Origin: Pelomonas caseinilytica | GTDB lineage: Bacteria > Pseudomonadota > Gammaproteobacteria > Burkholderiales > Burkholderiaceae_C | Direction of reading: 5' to 3' | Assembly (NCBI RefSeq): GCF_021353235.1 | Contig: NZ_JAJTWT010000011.1 | Coordinates: 124,001-188,000, forward strand | Length of the DNA stretch: 64,000 nucleotides | Shown: in pieces, positions 1-9,605 of the stretch | Numbering within the stretch: position 1 is the stretch's first letter | How the letters are laid out: the number at the start of each line of letters is the position of its first letter | The notes under the pieces: generated by a model | What the model saw: only the letters and a program-made list of their open reading frames with translations | Databases searched by the model: none | What the model was told of the DNA's origin: nothing | Translations under genes and position numbers: made by a program

Positions 1-333
1 GAGGGAGGTGCCGCCCAGGGTGACACCCTGGTAGATGGTGCAGCCCTCGCCGACCTCGGCCATCTCGCCGATGACGATGCCCATGCCGTGGTCGATGAAG
101 ACCTTGCGGCCGATCTTGGCGCCGGGATGGATCTCGATGCCGGTCAGGAAGCGGCTCCAGTGCGAGATCCAGCGAGCCAGCCACTTCCAGCCGCGTGCCC
201 AGAACCAGTGGGCGCGGCGGTGCATCCACAGCGCATGCAGGCCCGGGTAGCAGGTCAGCACCTCCCAGGCCGAGCGGGCGGCCGGGTCGCGTTCGAGGAT
301 CAGGGCGATGTCTTCGCGCAGGCGCTGGAACAT
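1..333 (-). CDS. cysE: Serine O-acetyltransferase (partial, C-terminus outside window)
   Basis: Transfers acetyl from acetyl-CoA to serine, the first step of cysteine synthesis in the cytoplasm. The frame reads left out of the window, so only the first 111 residues are present. The N-terminal helical domain (about residues 1-65) is followed by the start of the left-handed beta-helix. The motif [12 protein letters not shown] (residues 79-90) carries the catalytic His82, and GVTLGGTS follows at the cut. The short N-terminus matches the compact type seen in many non-enteric bacteria. The start is an ATG at 331-333. In related genomes cysE usually sits directly beside trmJ; here a glycosidase gene lies between them. 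Identification is firm from the His motif. Confidence 0.93.
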   Translation of the reverse strand, partial: MFQRLREDIALILERDPAARSAWEVLTCYPGLHALWMHRRAHWFWARGWKWLARWISHWSRFLTGIEIHPGAKIGRKVFIDHGMGIVIGEMAEVGEGCTIYQGVTLGGTSL

Positions 334-448
334 GGTGCAAGCCGGGGGTGGACGGTTGGGCAGTCTAGCGGCGCCCCTGCTTCGGCGCTCGGGGCCGCCT
401 AGGGAAGACCTTGTTGCCGCACGGGCGCTCTCGCTGGCCCAATGTCGA

Positions 449-462
449 TGTAAACGTTTACA
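449..462. promoter_or_regulatory. LacI-family type operator, perfect 14-bp palindrome
   Basis: TGTAAACGTTTACA is a perfect palindrome with central CG, the typical form of sites bound by LacI/GalR-family sugar regulators (it also fits the cre-type consensus). It ends 15 bases before the GTG start of the glycosidase gene, where a bound repressor would block transcription. No LacI-family gene is in the window, so the regulator must be elsewhere. Confidence 0.7.
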
Positions 463-476
463 CGGAGACAAGCCAC

Positions 477-3167
477 GTGAGCATTCCCTCCATCCAGCGC
501 CGGGCGGGCGCCGGGTTCCGATCCGGCGCCTGGGCCTGCGTCCTGTTCCTGTTCTCCTGCATGGCCGCGGCGCAGGCTGCCTGGCCGCAGGTCAGCGCCT
601 GGGAGATCGTCCAGGCCGGCCCGGCGCCGCAGGGCCTGGTCGGCAATGGCCGCTCCCTCGTCATCGTCCGCCCCGGCCAGCACAGCTTCCACTGGGGCGG
701 CGACGCCAGCGGCCAGGCCCAACTCATCGTCGATGGCGTTCCGCTGGCGCCCGATGCCGGCCGCACCGAAGCCGTCTTCGTCCCGGGCGCGGTCATTCAC
801 CGGCAGCTCGCCGCCGGCCTGCGCATCCAGTGGCTGCATGGCGCCCTGCCCGACCGGCCCTATGTGCTGGCCGTTCAGGTGCAGGCGGAGCCGTCCACCC
901 GTCATCGCATCGAGGTCGAGGTGGCCGACCGCGGCACGCCGGCGCTCGCCCCGGCCGGGCGGCGCGCCCTGGCCCTCGATGCCCAGGGGCGTGCCGAGGC
1001 CGTCTGGGCGGCCGGCGGCGCGCCGGGAGCCGAAGGCTTCGACGCCCTGCTCGCGCGCATGCAGGCGCCCTACCGCCAGGGCCTGGTGCTGCAGACGCCC
1101 GACGCGTCGCTGAACCGCGCCGTGGCCTTCAACCGCTATCTGCTCGACCTGGGCTTCGACGGCAAGCTGCACGTCTGCGAGCTGTTCCGCTGGCGCGACG
1201 TCTGGTCGCGCGACCTCGGCTCGGGCCTGGCGCCCGGGGCCTTGGCCAGCGGCCGCTTCGCCGACGCCCGCGCCACCATCGACTACGACCTCGCCCGCTA
1301 CGCCTCGCACCGCCCGACCGGCCTGCGCGTCACCGAGGACCCGTCCCAGGGCGGCTCCGCCGAAGGCACGGCCTGGCTGACGCGCGCCGTCTGGCGCGAC
1401 TACCTCCAAAGCGGCGACCGCGCCTTCCTGCAACGCGCCGCCGCCGTGCTGCGCCCCTGGGTGCAAGCCTGGGCGGACCGCGACGCCGACGAGCGCGGCC
1501 TGCTCATCGACACCACCGACTGGATGGACCACTCGCGCTTCTTCCTCTTCCCCGACGGCGCCCGCATCCTCTACTCCAACGCCCTGATGGCCGACCTGCT
1601 GCGCAGCTTCGCCGCCATCGAGACGGCCCTCGGCCAGCCCGAGGCGGCGGCGCGCTGGAGCCGCGTGCGCGAGCGCTTCATCGCCGGCATCAACGCGGCG
1701 CTCTGGGACGATGGCCTGGGCGCCTATGCCAACCTCTCGCTGTGGGGCCAGCGCGACCTGCGCCTGTCCTCCGACGGCAACGTGCTGGCCGTGCTGGCCG
1801 GCGTCGCTTCGCCCGAGCGCGCCGGGCGTGCGCTGGCGACCCTGCGGGAGCGCGGCTGGCGCGCGGCCGGCTCGGTCACCATCACGCCGCCGATGAGCCA
1901 TGTCGACGCCGCCAACGACCACAACTACAAGGTCTGGCCCTGGTGGAACGCCGTCGAGGCGCGGGCGCGCTTCCGCCATGGCGACGTGGCCGGCGCCCTG
2001 TACCTGCTCGAGCGCAGCGCCGCCACGCTCGAGGATGCGCACGACCCCGGCCTGATCGAGGAACTGGTGTCCACCGAGGGCCTGACCGAAGGCGGCCATG
2101 CCTTCCTGACCGCCGCGGGCTCCTACCTCGACGCGGTCTGGGAAGGCCTGCTCGGCATCGATGTGCTGGAGCCCGGCGCCGCCCGGCTGCGCGTGAGCCC
2201 GAACGTGCCCGCCGCCTGGACCGACTGGCAGGCCGACGTGCCGCTGGCCCAGGGCAGCCTGCAGTTGCGCGCCCGCGCCGGACGGTTGTCGCTGACCATC
2301 AGCGACCCGCGCGTGCGCGAGGTCGAGGTGCCCGAAGGCGTGGAGGTGCATGGCGCCCGGGCGGTGGCGATCAAGCCCATCGCGCCGGCCGCCGCCGACC
2401 GCCTCGCGGCGCCGCAGCCCCTGGTGCCACCGGCTCCGCGCCCGCGGCAGGCCGCGGTGTTCCAGGAGCCGGGCCTGAGCGGCGGCGTGCTCGCCGGCCT
2501 GCCGGCCGCCCGCGTCGATGCCGAGCAGCTGCTCAGCCTCGACGCGGCCCGCACCCCGGCCCTGATCGTCGCCGGCAATGCCCTGCCCCTGAGCACCCGC
2601 AGCGGCGGCGACGTGAGGGCTGCCCTGGCCCGCTACCTCGAACGGGGCGGCGCCCTCGTCTTCTTCGGCGCCACCATGCAGGACCGCGGCGGCATGGGCG
2701 AGCACGGCGGCGTGGTCGACTGGTACCGCCCGGCCGACGGGGGCGGCTGGCAGGCCATGAACCCCTTCAACGGCCAGCCGAGCGAGCGGCCCGTGCGGCA
2801 TGCGGTGGTGTCCTGGGGACCCGGGGGCGATTTCTTCAACGGCTGGGAGACGGCGCTCGGCGCCTTCGGCTTCCGCGTCGACGGCCATGGCGCCGAGTTC
2901 GCCGGCCCGCTGGCCGCCCTGCCGCCCGCCCGCACGGCCGTGCAGGAGGCCTTCACCGACTTCGCCGTCCGCAAGCCCTGGCTCTTCCAGCCGCTGGCCT
3001 ACACGCAGACGGAACGCCGGCTGCTGCATCCCGCGCTGACCGAGCGCTATCCCTGCGCCGCGCGCCTGGTCAACACGGCGACGGGTGGCGAAATCATCCT
3101 GCTGCCCGCCTCGCTCACACGCGGCGCCGCCGGCCTGGCCCTGCTGGAGAGACTCGGCCTGCGCTGA
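477..3167 (+). CDS. Exported putative glycosidase with (alpha/alpha)6-barrel-like domain
   Basis: 896 residues. The start is a GTG with GGAG at 464-467 nine bases upstream; an earlier in-frame ATG at 411 lies before the operator and has no ribosome site. Residues 1-34 form a signal peptide (two Arg, then hydrophobic [14 protein letters not shown]); the Cys could mark a lipoprotein, but the lipobox is poor. Residues about 205-575 are rich in aromatic-acid motifs ([13 protein letters not shown] near 237, DTTDWMDH near 345, [12 protein letters not shown]) like those of six-hairpin glycosidases such as amylo-1,6-glucosidase or trehalase-type enzymes. The last 200 residues look like a separate alpha/beta domain ([16 protein letters not shown]). 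I cannot assign the glycoside hydrolase family or the catalytic acids. The LacI-type operator suggests sugar-inducible expression. The stop codon abuts the trmJ stop (TGATCA). Confidence 0.75.
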   Translation: MSIPSIQRRAGAGFRSGAWACVLFLFSCMAAAQAAWPQVSAWEIVQAGPAPQGLVGNGRSLVIVRPGQHSFHWGGDASGQAQLIVDGVPLAPDAGRTEAVFVPGAVIHRQLAAGLRIQWLHGALPDRPYVLAVQVQAEPSTRHRIEVEVADRGTPALAPAGRRALALDAQGRAEAVWAAGGAPGAEGFDALLARMQAPYRQGLVLQTPDASLNRAVAFNRYLLDLGFDGKLHVCELFRWRDVWSRDLGSGLAPGALASGRFADARATIDYDLARYASHRPTGLRVTEDPSQGGSAEGTAWLTRAVWRDYLQSGDRAFLQRAAAVLRPWVQAWADRDADERGLLIDTTDWMDHSRFFLFPDGARILYSNALMADLLRSFAAIETALGQPEAAARWSRVRERFIAGINAALWDDGLGAYANLSLWGQRDLRLSSDGNVLAVLAGVASPERAGRALATLRERGWRAAGSVTITPPMSHVDAANDHNYKVWPWWNAVEARARFRHGDVAGALYLLERSAATLEDAHDPGLIEELVSTEGLTEGGHAFLTAAGSYLDAVWEGLLGIDVLEPGAARLRVSPNVPAAWTDWQADVPLAQGSLQLRARAGRLSLTISDPRVREVEVPEGVEVHGARAVAIKPIAPAAADRLAAPQPLVPPAPRPRQAAVFQEPGLSGGVLAGLPAARVDAEQLLSLDAARTPALIVAGNALPLSTRSGGDVRAALARYLERGGALVFFGATMQDRGGMGEHGGVVDWYRPADGGGWQAMNPFNGQPSERPVRHAVVSWGPGGDFFNGWETALGAFGFRVDGHGAEFAGPLAALPPARTAVQEAFTDFAVRKPWLFQPLAYTQTERRLLHPALTERYPCAARLVNTATGGEIILLPASLTRGAAGLALLERLGLR

Positions 3168-3890
3168 TCAGCCGCGCGGCCGGCCCATGGCCCGCGCGAC
3201 GCCGCGCAGGATGTGGACTTCCTCGTTCGTGAGGGCGGCGCGGTTGAAGAGCTGGTTCAGCCGCGGCATCAGCTTCTTCGGCGCCGCAGGGTCGAGGTAG
3301 CCGATGTCGACGAGGGCCGTCTGCAGGTGGTCGAGCAGGCCCTGCACCGCGCGGGCGTCGGCGCGCTCGGGGTCGGGCGTGCGCGGCTGCACGGCGAAGC
3401 CGCCCAGGGCCTGGCGCAGGTCGTAGGCCAGCAGCTGCACCGCCTGGGCGAGGTTGAGCGAGCCGTAAGCCGGGTCGGTCGGGATGCTCAGCACGGCATG
3501 GCAGCGGTAGACGTCCTCGTTACTCATGCCGTAGCGCTCCGAGCCGAAGACCAGGGCCAGGCGTGGCGCCGGGTCGCGAGCGGCCAGCTCGGCGAACAGG
3601 GCCCGCGGCTCGTGCGTCGGCGGGCCGAAGTCGCGCGGCGTCATCGCGGTCGCGCAGAGGAAGTCCACGCCGTCCAGCGCCTCGGCCAGCGTCGGCACGA
3701 CCCGGGCCCGCGCCAGGATGTCCGCGGCCCCGCTGGCCATGGCGACGGCCTCCTCGTGGCAGAGCACGTCGGCGAAGCGCGGTGCCACCAGCACGAGGTC
3801 GCGAAAACCCATGACCTTCATCGCCCGCGCCGTCGCGCCGACGTTGCCGGCATGGCTGGTGTTGACGAGGATGAAGCGTGTGGATTCCAC
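3168..3890 (-). CDS. trmJ: tRNA (cytidine/uridine-32-2'-O)-methyltransferase TrmJ
   Basis: 240 residues. SAM-dependent SPOUT methyltransferase that modifies the 2'-OH of nucleotide 32 in the tRNA anticodon loop. The N-terminal motif [20 protein letters not shown], then [13 protein letters not shown] and [17 protein letters not shown], form the trefoil-knot cofactor site and are typical of the TrmJ/LasT family. The C-terminal third is the helical extension found in TrmJ. The start is read as GTG at 3888-3890; no ATG is available nearby. It is divergent from suhB, an arrangement common in betaproteobacteria. Confidence 0.92.
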   Translation of the reverse strand: MESTRFILVNTSHAGNVGATARAMKVMGFRDLVLVAPRFADVLCHEEAVAMASGAADILARARVVPTLAEALDGVDFLCATAMTPRDFGPPTHEPRALFAELAARDPAPRLALVFGSERYGMSNEDVYRCHAVLSIPTDPAYGSLNLAQAVQLLAYDLRQALGGFAVQPRTPDPERADARAVQGLLDHLQTALVDIGYLDPAAPKKLMPRLNQLFNRAALTNEEVHILRGVARAMGRPRG

Positions 3891-3997
3891 GGGTAACTAC
3901 CAAGCTGACGGCTAGAATCGCGCGATTATCCGGGCCGCCCACGGCCGCCCTGCCGCTCTTTCCTTCCGTCAGCCCCTTCTTCCCAGCGAGTGCACGC

Positions 3998-4939
3998 ATG
4001 CAGCAAACGTCTCTTCATCCCATGCTCAATGTCGCCATCAAGGCGGCGCGTGCAGCCGGCGCCCTCATCAACCGCGCCTCGCTGGACCTCGAGGCCCTGC
4101 GCATCAACACCAAGAGCCCGAACGACTTCGTGACCGAGGTCGACCACGCGGCGGAAGGGGTGATCATCGAGACCCTGCTCGGCGCCTACCCCGACCACGG
4201 CATCCTGGCCGAGGAGTCGGGCCGCAGCCGCGGCGCCAAGCACTCCGAGTTCGTCTGGATCATCGACCCGCTGGACGGCACCACCAACTTCATCCACGGC
4301 CTGCCGGTGTACTGCGTGTCCATCGCGCTGGCCCACCGCGGCGTCGTGCAGCAGGCCGTCGTCTACGACCCCACCCGCAACGACCTCTTCTACGCCACCA
4401 AGGGCCGCGGCGCCTTCCTGAACGACCGCCGCCTGCGCGTGTCCAAGCGCACCCGCATGAGCGATGCCCTCATCGGCACCGGCTTCCCCTTCCGCCGCGG
4501 CGACAACTTCAAGCGCTACGTGAAGATGTTCGAGGAGGTCATGCAGCACTGCGCCGGCCTGCGCCGGCCCGGTGCCGCGGCCCTGGACCTCTGCTACGTG
4601 GCCGCGGGCTACTACGACGCCTTCTTCGAGACCGGCCTGCAGCCCTGGGACGTGGCGGCCGGCTCCCTCATCGTCTCGGAGGCCGGCGGCCTGATCGGCA
4701 ACTTCACCGGCGAGGCGGACTTCCTGCACCAGCGCGAGGTCGTCGCCGGCAACCCCAAGATCTACGGCCAGCTCGTCACCATGCTGGCGCCCTACAGCCG
4801 CGTCATCAAGGAAGAAGACGTGGCCGCCGCACCGGCCGCGGCGCCGGCAGCGCCCGCCGCCGAGCCCGCTCCCGCGGCGCCCCGCAAGCGCGGCCCCGTG
4901 CGCATCAAGAAGACGGACGGCGACGACGCTCCCGTCTGA
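3998..4939 (+). CDS. suhB: Inositol-1-monophosphatase SuhB
   Basis: 313 residues. Mg-dependent inositol monophosphatase; in E. coli SuhB also binds the ribosomal RNA antitermination complex. The metal-site motifs are present: [13 protein letters not shown] (about residue 90) and [15 protein letters not shown]. The ATG at 3998 gives [11 protein letters not shown], matching the usual N-terminus (HPMLN) with a few extra residues; ATG 4022 would remove part of the conserved start. The last 40 or so residues are an Ala/Pro-rich, then basic tail (ending [12 protein letters not shown]) beyond the normal enzyme fold and probably disordered. A TAGAAT -10-like box lies at 3913-3918. Confidence 0.93.
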   Translation: MQQTSLHPMLNVAIKAARAAGALINRASLDLEALRINTKSPNDFVTEVDHAAEGVIIETLLGAYPDHGILAEESGRSRGAKHSEFVWIIDPLDGTTNFIHGLPVYCVSIALAHRGVVQQAVVYDPTRNDLFYATKGRGAFLNDRRLRVSKRTRMSDALIGTGFPFRRGDNFKRYVKMFEEVMQHCAGLRRPGAAALDLCYVAAGYYDAFFETGLQPWDVAAGSLIVSEAGGLIGNFTGEADFLHQREVVAGNPKIYGQLVTMLAPYSRVIKEEDVAAAPAAAPAAPAAEPAPAAPRKRGPVRIKKTDGDDAPV

Positions 4940-4954
4940 AGCGGGCCACGCCGC

Positions 4955-6841
4955 TCAGGCCGGCGCCGGCAGCTCCCGGGCGGCGGTCGCCAGCGGCGCC
5001 AGCTCGGCCTCCGACAGCGTTTCCTGCGCCAGCAGCCGTGCGGCGCCGTCCTCCAGCAGGGCGCGCCGGGCCTGCAGCACGGCGGTCGCCCGCCCGAAGG
5101 CCTCGTCCACCAGGGCCCGCACGGCCGCGTCGATGCGCCGTGCGGTGTCCTCCGACAGACCGCGCTCCAGGCCGGCGCCGCCCAGGCCTTCGGGCAGCTC
5201 GAGGAAGCGCGACGGCGGCCGGTCGTACACCACCTGCCCCACCTCGGCCGACATGCCGTAGCGCGCCACCATGTCGTGGGCGATGTCGGTCGCCTTGGCC
5301 AGGTCGTCGGCCGCGCCGGTCGAGATTTCGCCGATGACGAGGGCCTCGGCCGCGCGCCCGCCCAGCAGCACGGCCAGGCGGTTGCGCAGCTCCGCACGGC
5401 TGGCGAGGTAGCGGTCCTCGCCCGGCCGCTGCATCGTGTAGCCCAGGGCCCCGATGCCGCGCGGCACGATGGAGATCTTGTGCACCGGGTCGGCGCCGGG
5501 CAGGGTCATCGCCACCAGGGCATGGCCCATCTCATGCAGGGCGACGGTGCGGCGCTCGTCGGCGCCCAGCACGCGCTGGTGGCGCTCCAGGCCGGCGACG
5601 ATGCGCTCGACGGCCGCCGTGAAGTCGCCCATCTGCACCGCCTCGGCGCTGCGCCGCGTCGCCAGCAGCGCCGCCTCGTTGACCAGGTTGGCCAGGTCGG
5701 CTCCGGCGAACCCCGGCGTCAGCGCCGCCACGGCATCAGCGTCGACGTCGGCCGCCAGCTTGACCTTCTTCAGGTGCACGCGCAGCACGTCGGCACGGCC
5801 GCGCCGGTCCGGGCGGTCCACCAGCACCTGGCGGTCGAAGCGGCCGGCGCGCAGCAGGGCCGGGTCGAGGATCTCGGGCCGGTTGGTGGCCGCGAGGATG
5901 ACGACACCGGCGCTGGCGTCGAAGCCGTCCATCTCGGCCAGCAGCTGGTTGAGCGTCTGCTCCTTCTCGTCGTGGCCACCCGACAGCGGGCCGACGCCGC
6001 GCGCGCGGCCAAGGGCATCGAGCTCGTCGATGAAGATGATGCAGGGCGCCGAGGCCCGAGCCTGCTCGAAGAGGTCGCGCACGCGCGCCGCGCCCACGCC
6101 GACGAACATCTCCACGAACTCCGAGCCCGTGATGCTGAAGAAGGGCACGCCGGCCTCGCCGGCCATCGCGCGGGCCAGCAGAGTCTTGCCCGTGCCGGGA
6201 GGCCCGACGAGCAGGATGCCCTTGGGCATGTGGGCACCGAGCCGTCCGTAGGCCGCCGGGTTCTTCAGGAACTCCACCGACTCGCGCAGTTCGGCCTTGG
6301 CCTCGTCCACGCCGGCCACGTCGTCGAAGCTCACGCGCACGTCGGTTTCCGAATGCAGCTTCGCGCGGCTCTTGCCGACCGAGAGCAAGCCGCCCAGTCC
6401 GCCCTGCCCGGCCATGCGCTTGCCCATGAAGCTCCACAGGCCGAACAGCACCAGTGCGGGCACCACCCAGGACAGCAGGTCGCGCAGCAGCGTGTTCTCC
6501 ACCACGCCCTCGAAGCGCACGTTGTAGGGCGCCAGGTCCCGGGCCAGGTCCGGGGCCACGCGCGTGGTGACGATGCGGGTGCGGCCGTCCGGCGCCGCCA
6601 CCTTGAGCTGGCCCTCGATGAACTGGCTGCCGATGCGGATGGACTCCAGCTTTTCGGCCTTGAGGTACTGCAGGAACTCGCTGTAGGGGATGGGCTGGAC
6701 CTGGGTCGACGTGACCCACAGGTCGCGCAGCCAGAACAGCGCCACCAGGGCCAGCAACAACGGCCAGACCTGGGCGGGCCCCCAGCGCAGCGGAGAGCGG
6801 GACGGAGGTTCGGGTATGGGGGCTTGCGGCATGGCGGCCAT
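4955..6841 (-). CDS. ftsH: ATP-dependent zinc metalloprotease, FtsH family
   Basis: 628 residues. Membrane-anchored AAA protease that unfolds and degrades membrane and cytosolic proteins. Transmembrane helices lie at about 25-40 and 121-139 with the small periplasmic domain between. Walker A GPPGTGKT is at 213-220, Walker B IIFIDE at 268-273, the second region of homology near 317-337 ([21 protein letters not shown]), and the zinc motif HEMGH at 436-440 (HEAGH in most FtsH). The gene is not beside rrmJ/folP/glmM, where housekeeping ftsH usually lies, so this may be a second paralogue. ATG at 6841 (MAAMPQ) or 6832 are both possible and neither has a clear ribosome site. It is divergent from the deacetylase gene. 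Confidence 0.9.
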   Translation of the reverse strand: MAAMPQAPIPEPPSRSPLRWGPAQVWPLLLALVALFWLRDLWVTSTQVQPIPYSEFLQYLKAEKLESIRIGSQFIEGQLKVAAPDGRTRIVTTRVAPDLARDLAPYNVRFEGVVENTLLRDLLSWVVPALVLFGLWSFMGKRMAGQGGLGGLLSVGKSRAKLHSETDVRVSFDDVAGVDEAKAELRESVEFLKNPAAYGRLGAHMPKGILLVGPPGTGKTLLARAMAGEAGVPFFSITGSEFVEMFVGVGAARVRDLFEQARASAPCIIFIDELDALGRARGVGPLSGGHDEKEQTLNQLLAEMDGFDASAGVVILAATNRPEILDPALLRAGRFDRQVLVDRPDRRGRADVLRVHLKKVKLAADVDADAVAALTPGFAGADLANLVNEAALLATRRSAEAVQMGDFTAAVERIVAGLERHQRVLGADERRTVALHEMGHALVAMTLPGADPVHKISIVPRGIGALGYTMQRPGEDRYLASRAELRNRLAVLLGGRAAEALVIGEISTGAADDLAKATDIAHDMVARYGMSAEVGQVVYDRPPSRFLELPEGLGGAGLERGLSEDTARRIDAAVRALVDEAFGRATAVLQARRALLEDGAARLLAQETLSEAELAPLATAARELPAPA

Positions 6842-6868
6842 TAGAAGGCGGCGCGCCGGGCCGCGGGC

Positions 6869-7762
6869 TTGACCCAGCGCAAGCCCCGCGCCACGGCCCT
6901 GGCTACCCTGCGGTCGACACCCGCGCCACGCCACACCTCGCCGCCCTTGCCCGACATCCTCCGTCCGCCCCGACGCCCTGCCCTCGACCACCGCCGCCGC
7001 GCCTTGTGCGCCGCCGCCCTGCTGGCCCCGTTGGCGGCTCGGGCCATGCCCTCGGCGGTGCCCATCCTGGCCTACCACCGCTTCGCTCCCACGGCCGTCG
7101 ACAGCATGACGGTGCGGCTGGAGCTGCTGGACGCCCAACTGAGCGTGCTCGAACGCCTCGCCTGCCACATCGTGCCGCTGGCCGACTGGGTGGCCTGGCG
7201 GCAGGGGCGGCTCGCCACCCTGCCCGAGCGGGCCGTCGTGCTGACGGCCGACGACGGCCACCGCTCGCAGTTCGAGCAACTGGCGCCACGGCTGCGCGAG
7301 CGCGGCTGGCCGGTCAGCCTCTTCATCTACCCTTCCGCCATCTCCAATGCCAGCTATGCCATGACCTGGGCCCAATTGACCGAGCTGGCGGGGCAGGAGG
7401 GCGTCGCCGTCCAGTCGCACACCCTCTGGCACCCCAACCTGCTGCGCGAGCGGCGCAGCCAGACGCCCGAGGCCTTCCAGCGCTTCGCGCTGACGCAATT
7501 GCGCCAATCCCGCGAGGTGCTGCAAAGGCGGCTCGCCCGCCCGGTCGAGCACCTGGCCTGGCCCTTCGGACTCAGCGACGCCGGGCTGCAGGCCCTGGCG
7601 GCCGAGGTCGGCTACACGGCCGCCGTCTCCCTCGGCAACCGATCGGCGACGGCCGCCGACTCCCTGTTCGACCTGCCGCGCCACCTCATCGTCGACAGCG
7701 TCAGCGCCCGCCAGCTGGAATCCCGGCTGCTCGCGGCCTTCGGCACGGGAGCGGCCTCGTGA
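6869..7762 (+). CDS. Polysaccharide deacetylase (NodB-like, carbohydrate esterase 4)
   Basis: Up to 297 residues. The NodB fold removes N- or O-acetyl groups from polysaccharides. Visible motifs are [16 protein letters not shown] (motif 1, usually TFDDG, with both aspartates kept), SHTLWHPNL (motif 2, SH..H) and LAWPFG. The start is uncertain: the frame opens with TTG at 6869, and the next candidates are TTG at about 7004, just before a hydrophobic stretch [14 protein letters not shown] that looks like an export signal, and ATG at about 7046. The 5' end lies only 27 bases from the divergent ftsH start. The stop overlaps the GTG of the DUF4015 gene, so the two are probably co-translated and act on the same glycan. 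Confidence 0.82.
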   Translation: MTQRKPRATALATLRSTPAPRHTSPPLPDILRPPRRPALDHRRRALCAAALLAPLAARAMPSAVPILAYHRFAPTAVDSMTVRLELLDAQLSVLERLACHIVPLADWVAWRQGRLATLPERAVVLTADDGHRSQFEQLAPRLRERGWPVSLFIYPSAISNASYAMTWAQLTELAGQEGVAVQSHTLWHPNLLRERRSQTPEAFQRFALTQLRQSREVLQRRLARPVEHLAWPFGLSDAGLQALAAEVGYTAAVSLGNRSATAADSLFDLPRHLIVDSVSARQLESRLLAAFGTGAAS

Positions 7763-9036
7763 AGCGCGCCGGCCTCGTCGCCCTGCTGCTGGCCGCCATC
7801 GGCGCGGCGGGGCCGGTCCACGCACTGGACGGCCAGGTCATCGACGCCCGCACCCGCCAGCCCATTGCCGATGCCGTCGTCCTGGCCGGCGGCGAGCTTC
7901 GCCGCAGCGACGAGCTGGGCCGCTTCGACTTCGGGCCCGACCTGCGCGCCGAGACGCTGCAGGCCCGGGCGGTCGGCTATGCCTGCCACCTCGGCGGCGT
8001 GCCGGCCGCCATGCCGGCCGTCGTCGCCTTGCAGCCCTTGCGGCCCAAGGCCCTCTACCTGTCGCCCTACGGCGTGGCCAGCCCGCTGCTGCGCGATGCG
8101 GCACTGAAGCTCATCGACCAGACCGAGCTGAACGCCCTCGTCATCGACATCAAGGGCGACCGCGGCCTGGTGCCCTACCGCAGCGCCGCGCTGGAGGCTG
8201 CCGGCCTGGCCCAGGGCCGGCCGCTGGTGGCCGACATGCCCGCCCTGCTCGCCGGCCTGCGTGAACGCGGCCTCTACCTCATCGCCCGCATCGTGACCTT
8301 CAAGGACGACCCCTTGGCCGCCCTCCATCCCGAATGGGCGGTGCGCGACGCCCAGGGCCGCGTCTGGAAGGACCGCGAGGGCCTGTCCTGGATCGACCCC
8401 TTCCGCCGCGAGGCCTGGGAACGCAACCTGGCGCTGGCGGAGGAAGCGGCGCGGCTTGGCTTCGATGAAATCCAGTTCGACTACCTGCGCTTTCCCGACG
8501 CGGTGGGCCTGGTGTTCTCCGAGGCCGACACTGAGGCCCGGCGCGTGGCGGCCATCAACGGCTTCCTCGATGCCGCCGGCCGGCGGCTGGCGCGCCACAA
8601 CGTCTTCGTTGCCGCCGACGTGTTCGGTTATGTCACCTGGAACCGCGACGACACCCACATCGGCCAGCAGCTCGAAGCCCTGATGCCCCACCTGGACTAT
8701 CTCTCACCCATGCTCTACCCCTCGGGCTTCAGCTTCGGCATCCCCGGCACGCGCAACCCGGTCGCCGCGCCGGACGACATCGTCAAGCGCAGCCTGGAGA
8801 AGGCCCTGGCCCGCACCGGCCTGCCGGGCCTGCGCTTTCGGCCCTGGCTGCAGGCCTTCCGCGACTACGCTTTCGACCGCCGCGCCTTCGGCGAGCAGGA
8901 GATCCGCGCCCAGATCGACGCCGCCGAAGCCGTGGGCACCGACGGCTGGATGCTGTGGAACGCGGCCAACCGCTACGGGATGGACGGCCTGGACGCCGAG
9001 CCGGCCGCGGCACCGGCGAGCGCAGCGTCCCGCTGA
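7759..9036 (+). CDS. Putative glycoside hydrolase, DUF4015/GHL13-like, with carboxypeptidase-regulatory-like N-domain
   Basis: 425 residues; GTG start overlapping the deacetylase stop (GTGA). Residues 1-23 are a signal peptide ending GPVHA. Residues about 24-95 form a beta-sandwich repeat ([20 protein letters not shown]) of the carboxypeptidase regulatory type. The rest is a TIM-barrel-like domain with [46 protein letters not shown] and [12 protein letters not shown], the signature of putative glycosidases of family DUF4015. Substrate unknown. PgaB, which processes poly-N-acetylglucosamine, has a deacetylase and a related hydrolase domain in one chain; here the two are neighbouring genes, suggesting secreted polysaccharide processing. 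Confidence 0.8.
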   Translation: MKRAGLVALLLAAIGAAGPVHALDGQVIDARTRQPIADAVVLAGGELRRSDELGRFDFGPDLRAETLQARAVGYACHLGGVPAAMPAVVALQPLRPKALYLSPYGVASPLLRDAALKLIDQTELNALVIDIKGDRGLVPYRSAALEAAGLAQGRPLVADMPALLAGLRERGLYLIARIVTFKDDPLAALHPEWAVRDAQGRVWKDREGLSWIDPFRREAWERNLALAEEAARLGFDEIQFDYLRFPDAVGLVFSEADTEARRVAAINGFLDAAGRRLARHNVFVAADVFGYVTWNRDDTHIGQQLEALMPHLDYLSPMLYPSGFSFGIPGTRNPVAAPDDIVKRSLEKALARTGLPGLRFRPWLQAFRDYAFDRRAFGEQEIRAQIDAAEAVGTDGWMLWNAANRYGMDGLDAEPAAAPASAASR

Positions 9037-9121
9037 CGGTCCACGCGTGAAGGAGTTCGCACGGTCCGCGCCGCCATCGGGCGGCCTGCGGGCGGGCGTG
9101 ACATCTGCACGGCCCTCCCCC

Positions 9122-9150
9122 TTAACCGTGGGGGGCCGCGCCGCCAGAAT
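9122..9150 (+). promoter_or_regulatory. Candidate sigma-70 promoter of the TonB-C protein gene
   Basis: TTAACC (9122-9127) and CAGAAT (9145-9150) are separated by 17 bases, about 60 bases before the ATG at 9211. The -35 half overlaps a GC hairpin (9110-9138) that follows the upstream operon. Confidence 0.4.
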
Positions 9151-9210
9151 CCGCCCCCGTCACGCGGTCATCGACCGCAGCGTCTTCAACCTTCCCACGC
9201 AGAGAACCGA

Positions 9211-9525
9211 ATGTCCGCCCGCTTTGTCATTGCCCTCGCCCTGACCGCCGCAGCCTCCCTGGCCCATGCCGATGCCAAGGTCCTGAAGAAGGTGGCCCCC
9301 GAGTACCCCGGCGAGGCGATCAAGAAGAACATCACCGCCGGCAGCGTCCGCGCCAAGATCGCCATCGCCGGCGACGGCAAGGTCTCCAACGTCGAGGTGG
9401 TCGAGGCCGAACCCAAGCGCGTCTTCGACCGCGCCGCCGTCGACGCCCTGAGCCAGTGGAAGTTCGAAGGCACCGGCGCCCCGCAGACCCACGAAGTCAA
9501 GCTGGTCTTCAAGTCGGAAGACTGA
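9211..9525 (+). CDS. Small periplasmic TonB C-terminal-domain protein
   Basis: 104 residues. A cleavable signal peptide (MSARFVIALALTAAASLAHA) is followed by about 80 residues matching the TonB C-terminal fold: APEYPGEAIKKNITAGSVRAK, GKVSNVEVVEAEP, FDRAAVDALSQWKF. It lacks the membrane anchor and Pro-rich linker of real TonB, so it is probably a free periplasmic protein and not an energy transducer. Function unknown. It is monocistronic, with its own promoter and a good terminator. Confidence 0.8.
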   Translation: MSARFVIALALTAAASLAHADAKVLKKVAPEYPGEAIKKNITAGSVRAKIAIAGDGKVSNVEVVEAEPKRVFDRAAVDALSQWKFEGTGAPQTHEVKLVFKSED

Positions 9526-9576
9526 AATCGGACCGAGGACAAGCGGCATCAGGCCGCTTGGCACGAGTCAGCAATC

Positions 9577-9600
9577 AAGGCCCGCATCGCGGGCCTTTTG
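9577..9600 (+). terminator. Intrinsic terminator after the TonB-C gene
   Basis: A 9-bp perfect stem AAGGCCCGC / GCGGGCCTT with loop ATC, followed by TTG. A second hairpin (CAAGCGGC / GCCGCTTG, 9540-9560) lies just upstream. The A-rich left side lets it also work for the convergent unknown gene. Confidence 0.75.
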
Positions 9601-9605
9601 CATTT

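Noticed and set aside
308-3232. Long open frames on both strands over the glycosidase (974 and 876 residues)
   Set aside because: Arg/Pro/Ala- or Gly/His/Val-rich translations without any domain; they are shadows caused by G/C at third positions. The frame at 477-3167 has a signal peptide and ribosome site.
5276-6844. 522-residue frame antisense to ftsH
   Set aside because: His/Gln/Val-rich shadow composition; the minus strand carries full FtsH motifs.
6842-7825. Upstream extension of the ftsH frame to 956 residues
   Set aside because: The extra 328 residues are antisense to the deacetylase gene and have no conserved features.
9047-9244. 65-residue frame before the TonB-C gene
   Set aside because: Overlaps a hairpin, the candidate promoter and the start of the real gene; no ribosome site for it and no recognisable sequence.
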